Below are positions 13,401-23,600 of a stretch of DNA of 64,000 nucleotides, one piece after another. Numbering within the stretch: position 1 is the first letter of the stretch; each line of letters starts with the position of its first letter. The DNA is taken from assembly GCA_030267965.1 (NCBI GenBank), contig BRYA01000355.1, forward strand, positions 37,403 through 101,402, written 5' to 3'. Under the pieces are notes generated by a model. That model was not told the DNA's origin and did not search any database. It was given only the letters and a program-made list of their open reading frames with translations. The translations under genes and the position numbers were made by a program. The stretch comes from Triparma columacea. Its lineage: Eukaryota > Sar > Bolidophyceae > Parmales > Triparmaceae.

Positions 13401-15382
13401 GATGGCAGCTCAAGTACCATGTATTCGTCCACTCCATCAACGCAGGGGTGGAGAAGCTCCCTAATAGCGGGGCTCACAGGGTTGCTCTCGCGAACCCTGA
13501 CCTGTCCACCAGCTTTCATATCGTGAAAGACTCGACCACGCCCACTCCGTTGAGGCCCAAGGGGGACATAGGGGAGGCGGGGGATGATGGGATGGACGAC
13601 AAGGCTCTGAAGTACCTCGAGGAGCTAAAGAGGGCCAGCTCGGATAGGCTGTTTAGGATGGCACTGGAGCAGAGTGCCACGGGGAATATGGATGAAAACA
13701 GTGGAGGGACATCCGGGCTGTCACGAAAGGGAATATTGGCGGCGGAGAAGTTCGAAAAAGCGCTGCTTAGCGAGGGGAGGCACAACGTGGACAAGGCCTT
13801 GGAAAGGTTTGAAACCATAAGGCACTCGAGGTATGGAAGGGATTGGATAAAGAAGAGGAAAATGTACCTGAAGATGGGAGCGGCGGTTTTAGGCTTCATG
13901 TTCCTTTTGATAGTGCTCGATGAGATTGGGCTCGGCGATGTCTTCCTGGCGGGAATCCAGTGCGGGGTGTTGTGGTTGATGGACAGGAACACGGCTTGGA
14001 TCATATTTGGCGCCTTGGTTGCACCGGTTGCTGCATTGGTTTTGGGAGGGGTTTTGAAGCACTTTGACTTACTTGCCGTAGTAACGGGCAAGTTGAGGCC
14101 GATGGATTGGGCCAAAAGATGGGTGGGCGTGTTCAGAAAGATCGAGGAGAGGGAGAAGGTTGAAGGCTTTTACACCAAGACCAAGATGCAGGCCGTTTGG
14201 GAATGGATGTGGGAGGACAACCTGCTTAGCTGGATTTGGAGGTGGGCCGTGGGGATTGTTATGCTGTTTAGGGAGAGGGGTATTGGGGGGCTGGTGATGG
14301 AGAGCAGGCCGGTGAGGGGGGCGAAGAGGTTCTGGTTTGCATTTGGAGAGTGGAGGAAGGCGTTAGGGGGGAACAGGGACGCTTTGATTTATGCAGCGGA
14401 GGAGGAGGAGGGGAAGGAGGAAGAGGAGAAAGAGGGTGAGAGGTTGGAGAAGGAGAGGTTGGAGAAGGAGAAGTTGGAGAAGGAGGCGTTGGAGAAGGAG
14501 GCGTTGGAGAAGGAGGCGTTGGAGAAGGAGAAGTTGGAGAAGGAGAGGTTGGAGAAGGAGGGGGTGGAGAAGGAAAAGTTGGAGAAGGAGAAGTTGGAGA
14601 AGGAGAGGTTGGAGAAGGAGAGGTTGGAGAAGGAGAGGTTGGAGAAGGAGAGGTTGGAGAAGGAGAGGTTGGAGAAGGAATTGGAAGTCAAAAGAGAAAG
14701 GAAGAAACAGAGAAGGCGTCTCAAGCAGATAGAAAAAGCGAAGAAGATAATGGAGGAGGAGAAGAGGTTGGAAGAGGAGCTAGTGAAGGCCGAGGAGGAG
14801 AAGGCCAGGGAGGAGGAAAGGAAGAAAAAGATAATGGAGGAGGAGGAAAGCAGGAAGGCCGAGGAGGAGGAAAAGAGGAAGACAGAGGAGGAGGCAAGAA
14901 GGAACGCCGAGGAGGAGAAGGCCAGGGAGGAGGAAAGGAAGAAAAAGACAAAGGAGGAGGAGGAAAGCAGGAAGGCTGAGGAGGAGGAAAAGAGGAAGAA
15001 AGAGGAGGAGGCAAGAAGGAAGGCCTCAGAGGACAAAGCGAAAGCGGACAGAGAGCGAAAGATCAATGAGATGCATTTAGTGCTCTCTGAAGTAAACAAA
15101 CGGATCAGCAACGGCGACAGCGACAGCGACGACGAGTCCCTGGCAAGCCCGAGTTCGCAGTTCAAGCTGAACCTGTTCTCACCTGTGAGAATGCGCGGAC
15201 CTCCCATCAACTTTGACGACACGATACTGTTTGATGGGGGGGACGAGGAGAGAGTTAAGATGGAAGCTGCCAAGGAATATAAGGTACCGACGCCTTTTAA
15301 GAAGGGAGCGCTGAAAATGGAGGGACCGTTTAGGGTCATGACACCGAAGAATGGCATGAGGACGAAGAATGACAATGTTTAA
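4452..15382 (+). CDS. Giant polycystin-1-like surface receptor (discoidin/LamG, Cys-rich repeats, REJ, GPS-like, multi-span)
   Basis: Inferred exons 4452-4791, 4904-5633, 5845-6318 and 6418-15382 join in frame to give 3,502 residues. The chain starts with a signal peptide (MIAPLNILILICVLYL). Next come a discoidin-like segment (about 25-125) and at least three LamG/concanavalin-like segments with the recurring 'F-D-G-x-N-D-Y/F-x-x-L' pattern (to about 830). GCC2/GCC3-type Cys-rich repeats (about 850-1050) precede an REJ-like region (about 1190-1520, with APLGGNLTI and DDDLPLTYSFSW) and an EGF-like Cys cluster (1560-1710). A GPS-like Cys/Trp motif (about 2040-2076, ending CICMF) stands just before the first membrane span (about 2116). 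Further spans lie at about 2309, 2390, 2770, 2820 and 3000-3060. The C-terminus is a long charged helix. REJ-GPS-multi-TM order is that of polycystin-1/PKDREJ proteins; I did not recognise PLAT or a pore. Function is likely mechano- or chemosensory, or cell recognition (inference). Confidence 0.8.
4859..4861. other. Assembly gap (NNN) beside a poly-C run
   Basis: Three unresolved bases followed by a C homopolymer lie in the first intron of the polycystin-like gene. Exons on both sides join in frame, so the gap does not affect the predicted protein, but intron length is uncertain. Confidence 0.95.
5806..5836 (+). repeat. TTCGC pentanucleotide microsatellite in intron
   Basis: About six tandem copies of TTCGC lie just upstream of the acceptor of the second intron of the polycystin-like gene. 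It is a simple repeat in place of a normal polypyrimidine tract. Confidence 0.85.
14441..14680 (+). repeat. 15-bp tandem repeat encoding 16 copies of an (R/K/A)LEKE pentad
   Basis: Sixteen consecutive 15-bp units (ttggagaaggagagg type) encode pentads RLEKE, KLEKE, ALEKE and one GVEKE in the cytoplasmic tail of the polycystin-like protein. It continues into a longer Glu/Lys/Arg-rich region to about 15060. A five-residue charge period does not match a heptad coiled coil; it resembles ER/K single alpha-helices. Confidence 0.9.
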
Positions 15383-15721
15383 GTAAAGACACACACAAGT
15401 AATTTTTGATGTATTATGAATTATATTCGGGATATCGTATTTGGCTCAAGCGATGGGTTATCACCATGCCGGGAATTCTAGAGCTATGCTGGGTTGCGGG
15501 CGCAATTTATGGGCAACTTCAAAGTTTGTTCAAGAGTCGGAAAACCTTTCCGTGAGGGCACATTTTCATCAGGGCAGCTTTTATTGAAACTTGCGTGATA
15601 GCCTTCAAATTTGTAACGATTAGGTGTTTTGACCCTCTATTTGCTGGTGGATCACAGAAAAACAGCGAGAAATAGGGGAATATATCCAAAATTGCTAGTG
15701 GTATCGAGGCCCTCGGAACAA
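15383..15721. other. Intergenic region downstream of the polycystin-like gene
   Basis: This is 339 bp between two plus-strand genes. It presumably contains the 3' UTR of the upstream gene and the promoter of the EngB gene. No ORF with features, repeat or RNA gene was seen. Confidence 0.4.
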
Positions 15722-16672
15722 ATGCAGACTTCCAGGTGTTTTTCTTCACTAAATCGCACCTTATTCTACACAAAGACACCTAAAACGACCAACAATACCC
15801 TCCATCGTCCCCTATCAAGTAAACCCAATCCCCCCTCCTCAAAGTCCAACTTTAAGACCTTCATAAACCCCACAATATCACCTCACGTCTTTAAAGTAAT
15901 CGACCCTCTCCTACCCCCCCCCTCAAACCCCTCTCCTCCCCCCCCTCAATCCCTCCTCGTGTCGTCCTCAAACCGCGCGATATCATACGTACCACCCCAA
16001 ATGTTCCCCTCCCACACCCCCCCACCAATAACATGGAACATACCTGAGTTTGCTTTCCTAGGTCGTTCTAACGTCGGTAAGTCTACATTAATTAAATCCC
16101 TCCTCCACTCTCTATCAGGGGTAAGGAAGATCCCAGGTAAGACAGTCCCACATGTAGGTAAGAAACCAGGTAAGACGACTATGGTAAACTACTACGGTAC
16201 CTGGAGTTCAACCGTTTCTGATGAGACCGTAGATAACGCCGATTACTACATGGTCGATCTCCCTGGATACGGTTTCGCTTCTACAGTCGATGAGGGTACA
16301 CGTCGTGGTTGGGACAAGCGAACCCGTAGGTACCTTACATCCCGAGCGAACCCTGACTGGAGGACTGGTGGGGGGGGGGGTATGAGGAACGTATTCCTAC
16401 TAATCGACGGACGTAGAGGTGTGGGGGGGAAGGATAGGGAGGTTATGGAATGGATGGAGGATAACATGCTCGAGTACAGCATCGTCGTTACTAAGGTTGA
16501 CGCGCTCGGGAAACTTGAGAGGATTAGAGCCATGAACGAGGCGGGGAGGGAAATCGTGGAGAGGAATAGGGGGAGGTTTGGATGGTGTAGGAGGGAGGTT
16601 ATAGGGGTTAGCGGGAAGGGGGGGGAGGGGGTGGAGGATATTGTAAAGAGGATGGAAGTGGGGTGGGAATGA
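15722..16672 (+). CDS. engB: EngB/YihA-type ribosome-biogenesis GTPase, organelle-targeted
   Basis: This single-exon gene encodes 316 residues. The TRAFAC-class GTPase domain is clear: G1 GRSNVGKSTLIKSLL at about residue 113, then GKTTMVNYY, G3 DLPGYGFAS at about 179, G4 VTKVD at about 258, and a late G5-like SGKGG. The order and wording are those of EngB (YsxC/YihA), a bacterial GTPase needed for large-subunit assembly. The first ~100 residues are Ser/Thr/Pro-rich with basic residues and no acidic cluster, as expected for a mitochondrial or plastid transit peptide. I chose the ATG at 15722 because the frame upstream begins only with a non-ATG codon. A gene of bacterial (endosymbiont) origin acting on organellar ribosomes is the likeliest reading. 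Confidence 0.88.
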   Translation: MQTSRCFSSLNRTLFYTKTPKTTNNTLHRPLSSKPNPPSSKSNFKTFINPTISPHVFKVIDPLLPPPSNPSPPPPQSLLVSSSNRAISYVPPQMFPSHTPPPITWNIPEFAFLGRSNVGKSTLIKSLLHSLSGVRKIPGKTVPHVGKKPGKTTMVNYYGTWSSTVSDETVDNADYYMVDLPGYGFASTVDEGTRRGWDKRTRRYLTSRANPDWRTGGGGGMRNVFLLIDGRRGVGGKDREVMEWMEDNMLEYSIVVTKVDALGKLERIRAMNEAGREIVERNRGRFGWCRREVIGVSGKGGEGVEDIVKRMEVGWE

Positions 16673-16860
16673 TATAAAAGGGAGTTGGGGGAAGGGGAGG
16701 GTGGGAATGGTGGTTGGGAAGGAGGGCTGGGAGTGGGGAATGGGGCTAGCAAGAGACTGTTGTTATTTTAGACGATGTATGGTACAGCCTTTTTATCTTC
16801 TTTCTTTATTTTTCTCTTCCTTTCTTCTTACCCCCCCCCTCCCCCCCTTCCACCAGGGCC

Positions 16861-16942
16861 TTACTTAACGCCCCACGATAGCTCGCATCTGGCTCCTGGC
16901 CTTACTTAACTCCCCACGATAGCTCGCATCTGCTCCTGATGC
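16861..16942. repeat. Tandem duplication of the 3' end of the SPT4 gene
   Basis: Two adjacent copies of about 41 bp both begin ttacttaac on the plus strand and share ccccacgatagctcgcatct. The copy at 16902-16942 holds the last codons and stop of SPT4; the copy at 16861-16901 lies just beyond the stop with a few substitutions and indels. Confidence 0.85.
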
Positions 16943-17736
16943 CCTTGTTCTGTAGCATGACTTGCACCTCCTCCCCGTACTCCCCCTCCACCGACATGGC
17001 GTAGCACCCCCTCTTGAACGTCTTTAGCCTCAGCCACTTCGCCATCCAGCTCTCGGAGGGGTTTATCATGGAGTACACCCCGCCGTAGAACGAACTGGTG
17101 CACTCGGATACGCGGGCCTGGTCCTCCTGCATGTCAAAGAAGGGACAGTTCTCACAACCCTGGTCGTAGAACTGGGTGAACGTCTTGAGGAGACCGCAAC
17201 GCTTGCAGGCACGGAGGTTCGTCAGGGCGTTCGGGGTGGCGGCAAACGATGATTCCTCTGGTGGTTGGAGGGGAGGAAGGGGAAGGGCGGTGAGAGGGGA
17301 GGCGGAGGTGGGGGAATGTGGGAAGCTAGGGTGCAAATGAGGGTGATTGTATACGATTGTACACGTATTGTATACGATTATACACGTATTTACCCCGACC
17401 CCCCTTGAGGATCCAGAAAATCCTTTGAAAGCAGTAAAAAGCAACTCCGAACTCTCCCCTTCATCCCGTCTTGTCTTGTGTCTCTCCCCCCCTTGTGTCT
17501 CTCCCCCCTATTTACTCACCCTCCGCTGCTAATTCTTCCTCATCCTCCTCTTCCTCCTCCTCCATTCTGCCCCCCTCCCCCTCCTTGTTTGTTTCCTCAA
17601 GCTCCGAGGCGGCTGAACGTGCCGGGGGAGCCTCATTTACCTCAGCTGAAGCTGTGGAGGCTTCAATTTGTGACTGAGATGTGTTCAAAGGGTCAGATGA
17701 TAAGGGAGCGTCGGAAGTTGATGCAAATTCTGACAT
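16902..17736 (-). CDS. SPT4: Transcription elongation factor SPT4 with an acidic N-terminal extension
   Basis: SPT4 is the zinc-finger subunit of the SPT4-SPT5 (DSIF) complex that binds elongating RNA polymerase II. Exons 17736-17520 and 17257-16902 join in phase 1 to give 190 residues. The core shows LRACKRCGLLKTFTQF and GCENCPFFDMQ, which supply the four-Cys zinc site, followed by TSSFYGGVYSMINPSESWMAKW and KRGCYAMSV, all standard SPT4 blocks. About 75 residues precede the core: Ser/Ala/Thr-rich, then an acidic E/D run. Typical SPT4 is about 115-120 residues and lacks this. It lies head-to-head with the SANT protein gene (107 bp between start codons) and converges on engB. Confidence 0.92.
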
Positions 17737-17843
17737 TGTCCCTTAAATACAGACCCTAAGGGTAAAATTCTGGGGTGGGCTTTCCGGCTACACTTTCCCA
17801 GACCCTCTGTACCCTTTTTAGGCTCATTTCCTCAACGTTGCAG

Positions 17844-18593
17844 ATGAATTTATCGCCTAAAACCTCTCTCCCATTAGTTTCCAGTCCCTTAGATTTACTT
17901 TCCTCCCCACAATATCCTCAAAATATCCCCAGAAAGTCATCCCGTTCCTCGAAGCCTCCCTCCCGATTTCATGAGACTATTTATGACACAATCACACCCC
18001 GACGATCTCCCTCATCAGTCACTAACATCAGTTACCCCTATGCAACTACAGGAGACTTTAGCAAGGCAAGTTTCGAGGTGGGTCATTCACATTTATTCTC
18101 AACGAGAACACATGAGGTAGACGTTTCACAGATGGAGGTTGAGATGGCCATGTTTGCACCGGCTAAGGGGGGAGAGGGGGGAGAGGGGGGAGAGAGTGAG
18201 GGGGAGCATTATCGGGACTCGGGGTTATATAATATAGAGCAGATGGGGGAGGAGGGGGGTGTGGCGCCTGAGATAAGACCTTCGAAAGGCCCCGAGAAAA
18301 AGGTCTTCAATGGAACCTTCAGGATGTGGTCCGAGGGTGAAGACGCCTGCCTCAGGGAGGGGGTGAGCATTCATGGGCGTTCTTGGGCGACCATTAAGAG
18401 GGCTTATGAGCTGGACAGGTCTCAGAGTGCCATCAGTAACAGGTGGGCGTACTTGAACGGCAGGAGGCCTGGTAAGGGTGGGAGTAAGGGCGAGAGGAGG
18501 AAGAGTGTCGACAAGAGGGGGAAGGCAGACATACTTGATGAGCATGTCGTCAAAGGATTCATCGCAGAGGACGACGATTTCCTATACTTTTGA
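17844..18593 (+). CDS. SANT/Myb-like domain protein
   Basis: This single-exon gene encodes 249 residues. Near the C-terminus a Myb/SANT-type helix-turn-helix is visible (about residues 170-215: MWSEGEDACLREGVSIHGRSW, then ATIKRAY and ISNRWAYLNGRR), followed by a basic KGGSKGERRKSVDKRGK stretch. The N-terminal two thirds is low complexity (Ser/Pro, then a Gly/Glu run). One SANT repeat plus a basic patch suggests DNA or histone-tail binding, but no specific orthologue is recognised. The frame is open upstream of 17844 only from a non-ATG codon, so this ATG was chosen. Confidence 0.75.
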   Translation: MNLSPKTSLPLVSSPLDLLSSPQYPQNIPRKSSRSSKPPSRFHETIYDTITPRRSPSSVTNISYPYATTGDFSKASFEVGHSHLFSTRTHEVDVSQMEVEMAMFAPAKGGEGGEGGESEGEHYRDSGLYNIEQMGEEGGVAPEIRPSKGPEKKVFNGTFRMWSEGEDACLREGVSIHGRSWATIKRAYELDRSQSAISNRWAYLNGRRPGKGGSKGERRKSVDKRGKADILDEHVVKGFIAEDDDFLYF

Positions 18594-18751
18594 AGCTGAT
18601 TATGTGCGCGTGTGGGAGGAGAAGGGGGGGGGAGAACGTTTGGCTCAATGTAACGAATGGGCTGGCCTTTTGTACAACAAATAAATTCGTTCAACGCCCT
18701 TTGAATCAAGCGACTCCATCTTTACACCTCAAATTGCGGACACAAATACAA

Positions 18752-20255
18752 TCACAGCTCCTCAATAAGCAACCCCCCTCCCCGCTCCTCTCCTTCTGTA
18801 CTTCCCCCCCCCTCCCCCTCTCCCTCCCGCTTCTCAGCCCTCCTTCTATTCTCCTCCATAACCTTAAGTACCTCAATCCTCCTCCTCCCCTCGTCTTCCC
18901 CCCCTCCCCCCCCCTCCGCCTTCCTCAGTACCCACCTCACGACCTTATACCCTCCTCCCCCCCCTCCTCCCCCTCCCATCGTCTCCCCCCCATCGTATCC
19001 TACCCCCTCCCAACCTATCTCCCAAGTGACGACTATGAATCCAGCGGCGATCAAGAGACTCTTCAACTCAGAAACGCCGACGCGGACGGAGCTGGAGGCG
19101 TGCCAGCTAAGAGGACCGGAGTTTACCCAGTAACCTCCGGGGGGGAGGGAGGAAAGGATACACAGGATGGAGACGCGGAAGTCTGGGACGGCGTCGAGGA
19201 AGTACTAAGGGGTTGTTTGGTTGGGGGGGGTGGGAGGAGGGTTAGTTTTTGGTAAGGGAAGTAGACCAGGACCGCTTATTTTGTTCCAGATTGCTCACCT
19301 CAGTGTACACAGCGTCGAAGGTCCTCCCCCCCCCCCTCATTGTGATGTCCCCCACGTCCCCGACCTCCCAGCTCACGTTGTCCCTTTCCATTCTTTCCGC
19401 CCTAACCTCCGTTATCGATTCCGCCGCCCTCTCTGCCACGCCCTCTCCCTGCTGCACGGTGTCTGCTAGTGTCGCGGTGTAGACGTAGGTGCCGGGGGGG
19501 AGGCCGTGCTTCATTATGTGACGGCCTGCTAGGACCATGTTTACAGACACGTCGTTGAGGACTACTTTACCGACCCTCCTTGATAGCCAGTAAGCAGCAC
19601 CACCAAGCCCGCAGCCAGGGACTAGGACGGTCCAGTTTGCCTCCCATATATCAAGATCGTAACCCCATCCTAACCTCTTCTCTAACGTATCCTCCTCATT
19701 GTCTTCACCCTCCCCCCCCCCCTCAACAGCGCGTCTTTCAGGTAGCCTACTCTGCCCCCTTTGCCCGTACTCCCTAACGACATGGTTGCAAACGTGTTCA
19801 ACGCTGCCGTATTGGTTTCCCATGTATGTCACCCCCCCACCCGGGGCAGTAGCGCCTTCGCCGGAGCCGCCGTGTGAGGGGGGAGGGGGGGGAGGAGGGG
19901 ATATAGCAGCTGTGTAAACGACGTCTTTGGTAAGGTCCGTGAACAACACCCTGTTTGCTTCGAAGGCTATCTTTAGATCCTCTAGTTTCCAGTTCCCTTC
20001 CTCTTCATCTCCCTCTTCCTTTTCAACTTCCTCCTCATCGCCAACTCTTTTTTCCGCGATTTCACTCCTCTCTTCTCTAAAATCGGCTTTTAGGAGTTGC
20101 TTAAATTCCCTAACTCTCCTCCTGTTGAGTTCCGCTTCGTCAAGAAGGCCCTTCAATCGTTCATTGTAGGTGGTTAGTGCGTAGTTAACGCATGCTAATG
20201 ATAAGGATGTGAAGGTGAAGACATCATAGTTTGGGGGTGGGTAGATTGGGAACAT
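18752..20255 (-). CDS. Carnosine N-methyltransferase-like SAM enzyme (N2227/UPF0586 family)
   Basis: Exons 20255-19299 and 19204-18752 join in phase 0 to give 469 residues. The N-terminal half has the family's long helical region with a Glu-rich insertion. The SAM site is TVLVPGCGLGGAAYWL, close to the family's 'LVPGAGLGRL'. Downstream, TFDAVYTE joins across the intron to YFLDAVPDFRVSILCILSS, then PPGGYWVNSGPLSWH, matching the family's 'T.FF.D.A..... ..LKPGG.WIN.GPL.YH'. SVRVGVSELKSLLIAAGFIV follows. In animals the enzyme methylates carnosine to anserine; the algal substrate is unknown, possibly another His-containing dipeptide or protein histidine. The C-terminus is Gly/Glu-rich low complexity, and Pro and Gly tracts interrupt the middle. 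Confidence 0.87.
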
Positions 20256-20635
20256 GTTGAGGATGTTGTTTGTTTTCTTTTCGTTATTTGACTACAACAC
20301 TTTGCCCGAACTGTATCTTTGATTGTTTAAACACACAAGGGGTGGTAGGAAGAAAGGAAAAGGAAAGAGGAGGGAGGAGGAGGGAGAAGGGAGGACGATC
20401 TACCTACTACTACACGCAGCCTGTACCGGGGGGAAATATCTGAATGGATAATAAACTTGGTAACCCAGTTGATTTCTTTGCCAGTTTCCCCAAATTAACC
20501 AAATACTGTGAAGTTTTGAACGTGAATATCGTATTTCCTTATCCCCCCCCCCGTTGCCCCCCGATGCCCCGCGCAGCTGAACACCGCGTGCTCATAGTAA
20601 GGGGCCTCCGAGTGACATCTTTTTTCCCCCCCATC
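20256..20635. other. Intergenic region between two minus-strand genes
   Basis: This is 380 bp separating the methyltransferase start from the stop of the large Cys-rich gene. It contains purine-rich and poly-C stretches and no supported gene. Confidence 0.4.
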
Positions 20636-23600
20636 TTAAATTGTTGACTCGATCTTGAGGAGTTGGATGCCCTTCTCGCTCACGGCATTAGCACTGTGCT
20701 GGCTGACGTTGACTTTGTGCTCTTTCATCATCTTCTTGTACTCATCAAAATCGAGCTGCCCATTTCCATCGACATCGTACTTTTGGAAGAGACTGTCAAC
20801 CTCGCCCTTTGTGACATTTTCGCCAAACTCCTTCTTAAACATGGCGACGACTTCACCCTTGTCGAGCATTCCGTCTCCATCAGCATCGGCACTAGAAAAG
20901 AAGGCTTTGTTTAGGTGTTTCTTCATGACCTTCCTCGACTTGGGGTGAGCCCAAAGTCCGCAGCAGGAGGCAACAATGCAACCGGCAACGGAGATTGCAG
21001 CGATGATGCCTCCTCCGATAGCAGCATAGTAACTCAGGGACCCCTTCTGCAGCCATTCACAGCTTTCCGAGTCTCCAGCGGTGCACTTCTTCTTCATGAC
21101 GACCTCAGTAACAATCATTTCGACGAGACCACATTCTCCATTACCCTGGTCCTCGGTCGCGTCGGCGTAATCAGGGATGCGGGCGATAGGGCACACCGTG
21201 ACACTCTCATAGACATCAAGGCACAGCGTCGTGCCATCGATGCTCGCAACTTCAGGCCTTGCAAGGTATTTCTCGTCGCCATCCAGCTCGGCAAAACCCT
21301 TGACAGTGAAATTGCTGTTGATGGTAATGGCAGAATTGGTCTGTACACAAAGAGTTGCGGGAGCTTGTGGATTGATGGGGGCGGTGGTATTGAACATCAC
21401 GCAGTCACCGAGGAGCTGGCCGACAAGGAACCCATTGTCATTCTCCACAACAGTCATGCACGCAGCGGAGTTAAGTCCGCTGTCAACCTCTTCCTCAAGA
21501 CGACGCACACCACCCTTCATGGCACGCGTGAGCATGCGGCGTACCTGCTTTGACAAGGACGCAGTTCCAGTATCCTCGCTCGTCTTCGGGATAAAGAGCT
21601 GCTTTGAAGCAGAGATGTCGCTCGTGTACTCTTCAGCATCCTCGTCCACGACAATAGACTCCTTTTTCATCTTGATCTTGGTCGCCATCTCCCTCCCAGC
21701 AGTCTCAGCTGCGTCAGCATAGGCGGTAGTATTAACGAGGCTGACCATGCCACCAAAAATTGCATTGCACTCTCCTTCCTTTGCTCCTTCACCACAGACA
21801 CAAGCAATCTTCTCAATGCTGTCCATCATTCCGTTGTACATGCAGTTCACGTATTCAGCATGGATCTCTTCGCTTAGGGAATCAATCACGCCGCGCATCA
21901 CTTCTTGGAACCTCCACTGGTCAATCTCAGATCCCCAGGTGTTTTTCTTGTCGTAAGAACGTTCGAGCCACACCATGTTCTGCTCAACCGTACCAAACTT
22001 CCACGTGTTACCGAACCAGGTGTTCACGTATTCCATGCTTTGTCCACACTTGGTGCACTCATCCTCAGGAAGCCTCGAAAAGTCCCAGTCCCCACGCTTG
22101 CACTTCTTTTTGACCTCGCAAGTGGACTCGGTCATCAGAGTGCTAGTCCATACACCCTTGCTGTCAGCGGGACCGCTGACAGCATCGCAATCAGCTTGAT
22201 CCTCAACTTTAAGTAAAACGCATTCATCAGAAGCCCAAAGGTGCTCGATTCCATATTGCCAAGTGTCATACCCAACGACATCATCAGGAAGGTAATCATG
22301 GCAGTGACTCCAACCATGTTCGATAGTGGCGGGCGCGATGCAAACATATGGTTTATAGTGTTCCTCCTCATTTTCATCGCCCTCAGCCTTGTAATGATAA
22401 GAGGATCGCAGTCCGCCATCACACCACCCCGCAGCTTCACAGCTCTCCTGATCGCGGCATTTGGCGTGCCCAGATGCCTCACAGACGAGGAGATGTTCAG
22501 CAATTCCGTCAGTAGGGAAAGGTGTCCCGTCCCCTCCGCACTGGTCAGTTTCCATGTTTTCGCAGTTACCCCAAATGTATCCATCTCCAACGCAATTCGT
22601 CTGGTCATTGTCCTTCGAAATAATGCAAACAGGGTCAGACGAGCCAGAGATAGTCTTCCACTCCGTTTCGTCACTGATGTCGCCGCAGTCAGTCTCCGAG
22701 AAGTCATCTCCACCCAACTTGTAGCAGACGCTCCAAGGGACTTCATCACCATTGTTGCGCTTCTCGTCGGCTTTCATCCAGTTCTGTCTGCATCCTAGGC
22801 AGTTCCAGTTGCTGCACTCAGCAGTCTTCGCACACTCTTCAGCGTCAAGGTGAGAACCAAAACTACAAGCTGCGACATAGGGAAGGGAAACAGCAAAAAA
22901 TGTTAGGAAGATGTGCGTACAGGGTTAAAGAGGAGGGTCAAATATGCGGCGCAATACTCACTTCCAGCATCACACTTCTCTTCAGTTTCGAACTGTCCCA
23001 AATGGAAGTGCTTCCCACGATGCATCGTGAAACCATCCATCGAGTCTTCACAAAAGTCAATGAAAGCCTGTGTTGCTGTGAGGTCGCCCCACCAGCGATG
23101 GGATTGAAACCTGCACCTGTTCTGTTGTGTATCAAAGTAAATATCCCAGTCATTACTATTGAGCGCAAGGGTGATGTCACTGTTCTTATTTTCACGTACG
23201 GCATTACAAGCAGTTTCGTCGGCAACTTCTGAGAGCGGTGCATAGCACATCAACCCTTCGTTTTTGCAAGTATCCGACACAGAATCAGTTTTCTGGGCAA
23301 CACTTCCAGCAGGGCAGTGTTCAGTGAGGTATGTCTTGTCGTCATAATCACCATTTCTCCACCTCCACAGCGTGCAAATCTCTACCCATTTGTGGCCGCC
23401 TACATCGGCCTTCGAGTTGTACCAATGAGATTGCCACTTATTCTCCCACCAGTCGCAGCAATCATCATTATCTCCGTCGCACCAAGTGGAGTCACATCCA
23501 GACGTGATGGATTCGCAGCCTTGAGGAGGAACATCTTCAACAACACAAGCCATCTTCTCTGCGAAGCCAGCAGCCTTGCAGCTCGCCTCGGGGTTGCACT

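Noticed and set aside
14389..15375. Long minus-strand reading frame rich in Ser/Phe/Leu
   Set aside because: It is the antisense of the Glu/Lys/Leu repeat tail of the polycystin-like gene; the purine-rich coding strand leaves all antisense frames open.
18590..19255. Plus-strand Pro/Leu-rich frame
   Set aside because: Antisense to the last exon of the carnosine methyltransferase-like gene, whose minus-strand frame has family motifs.
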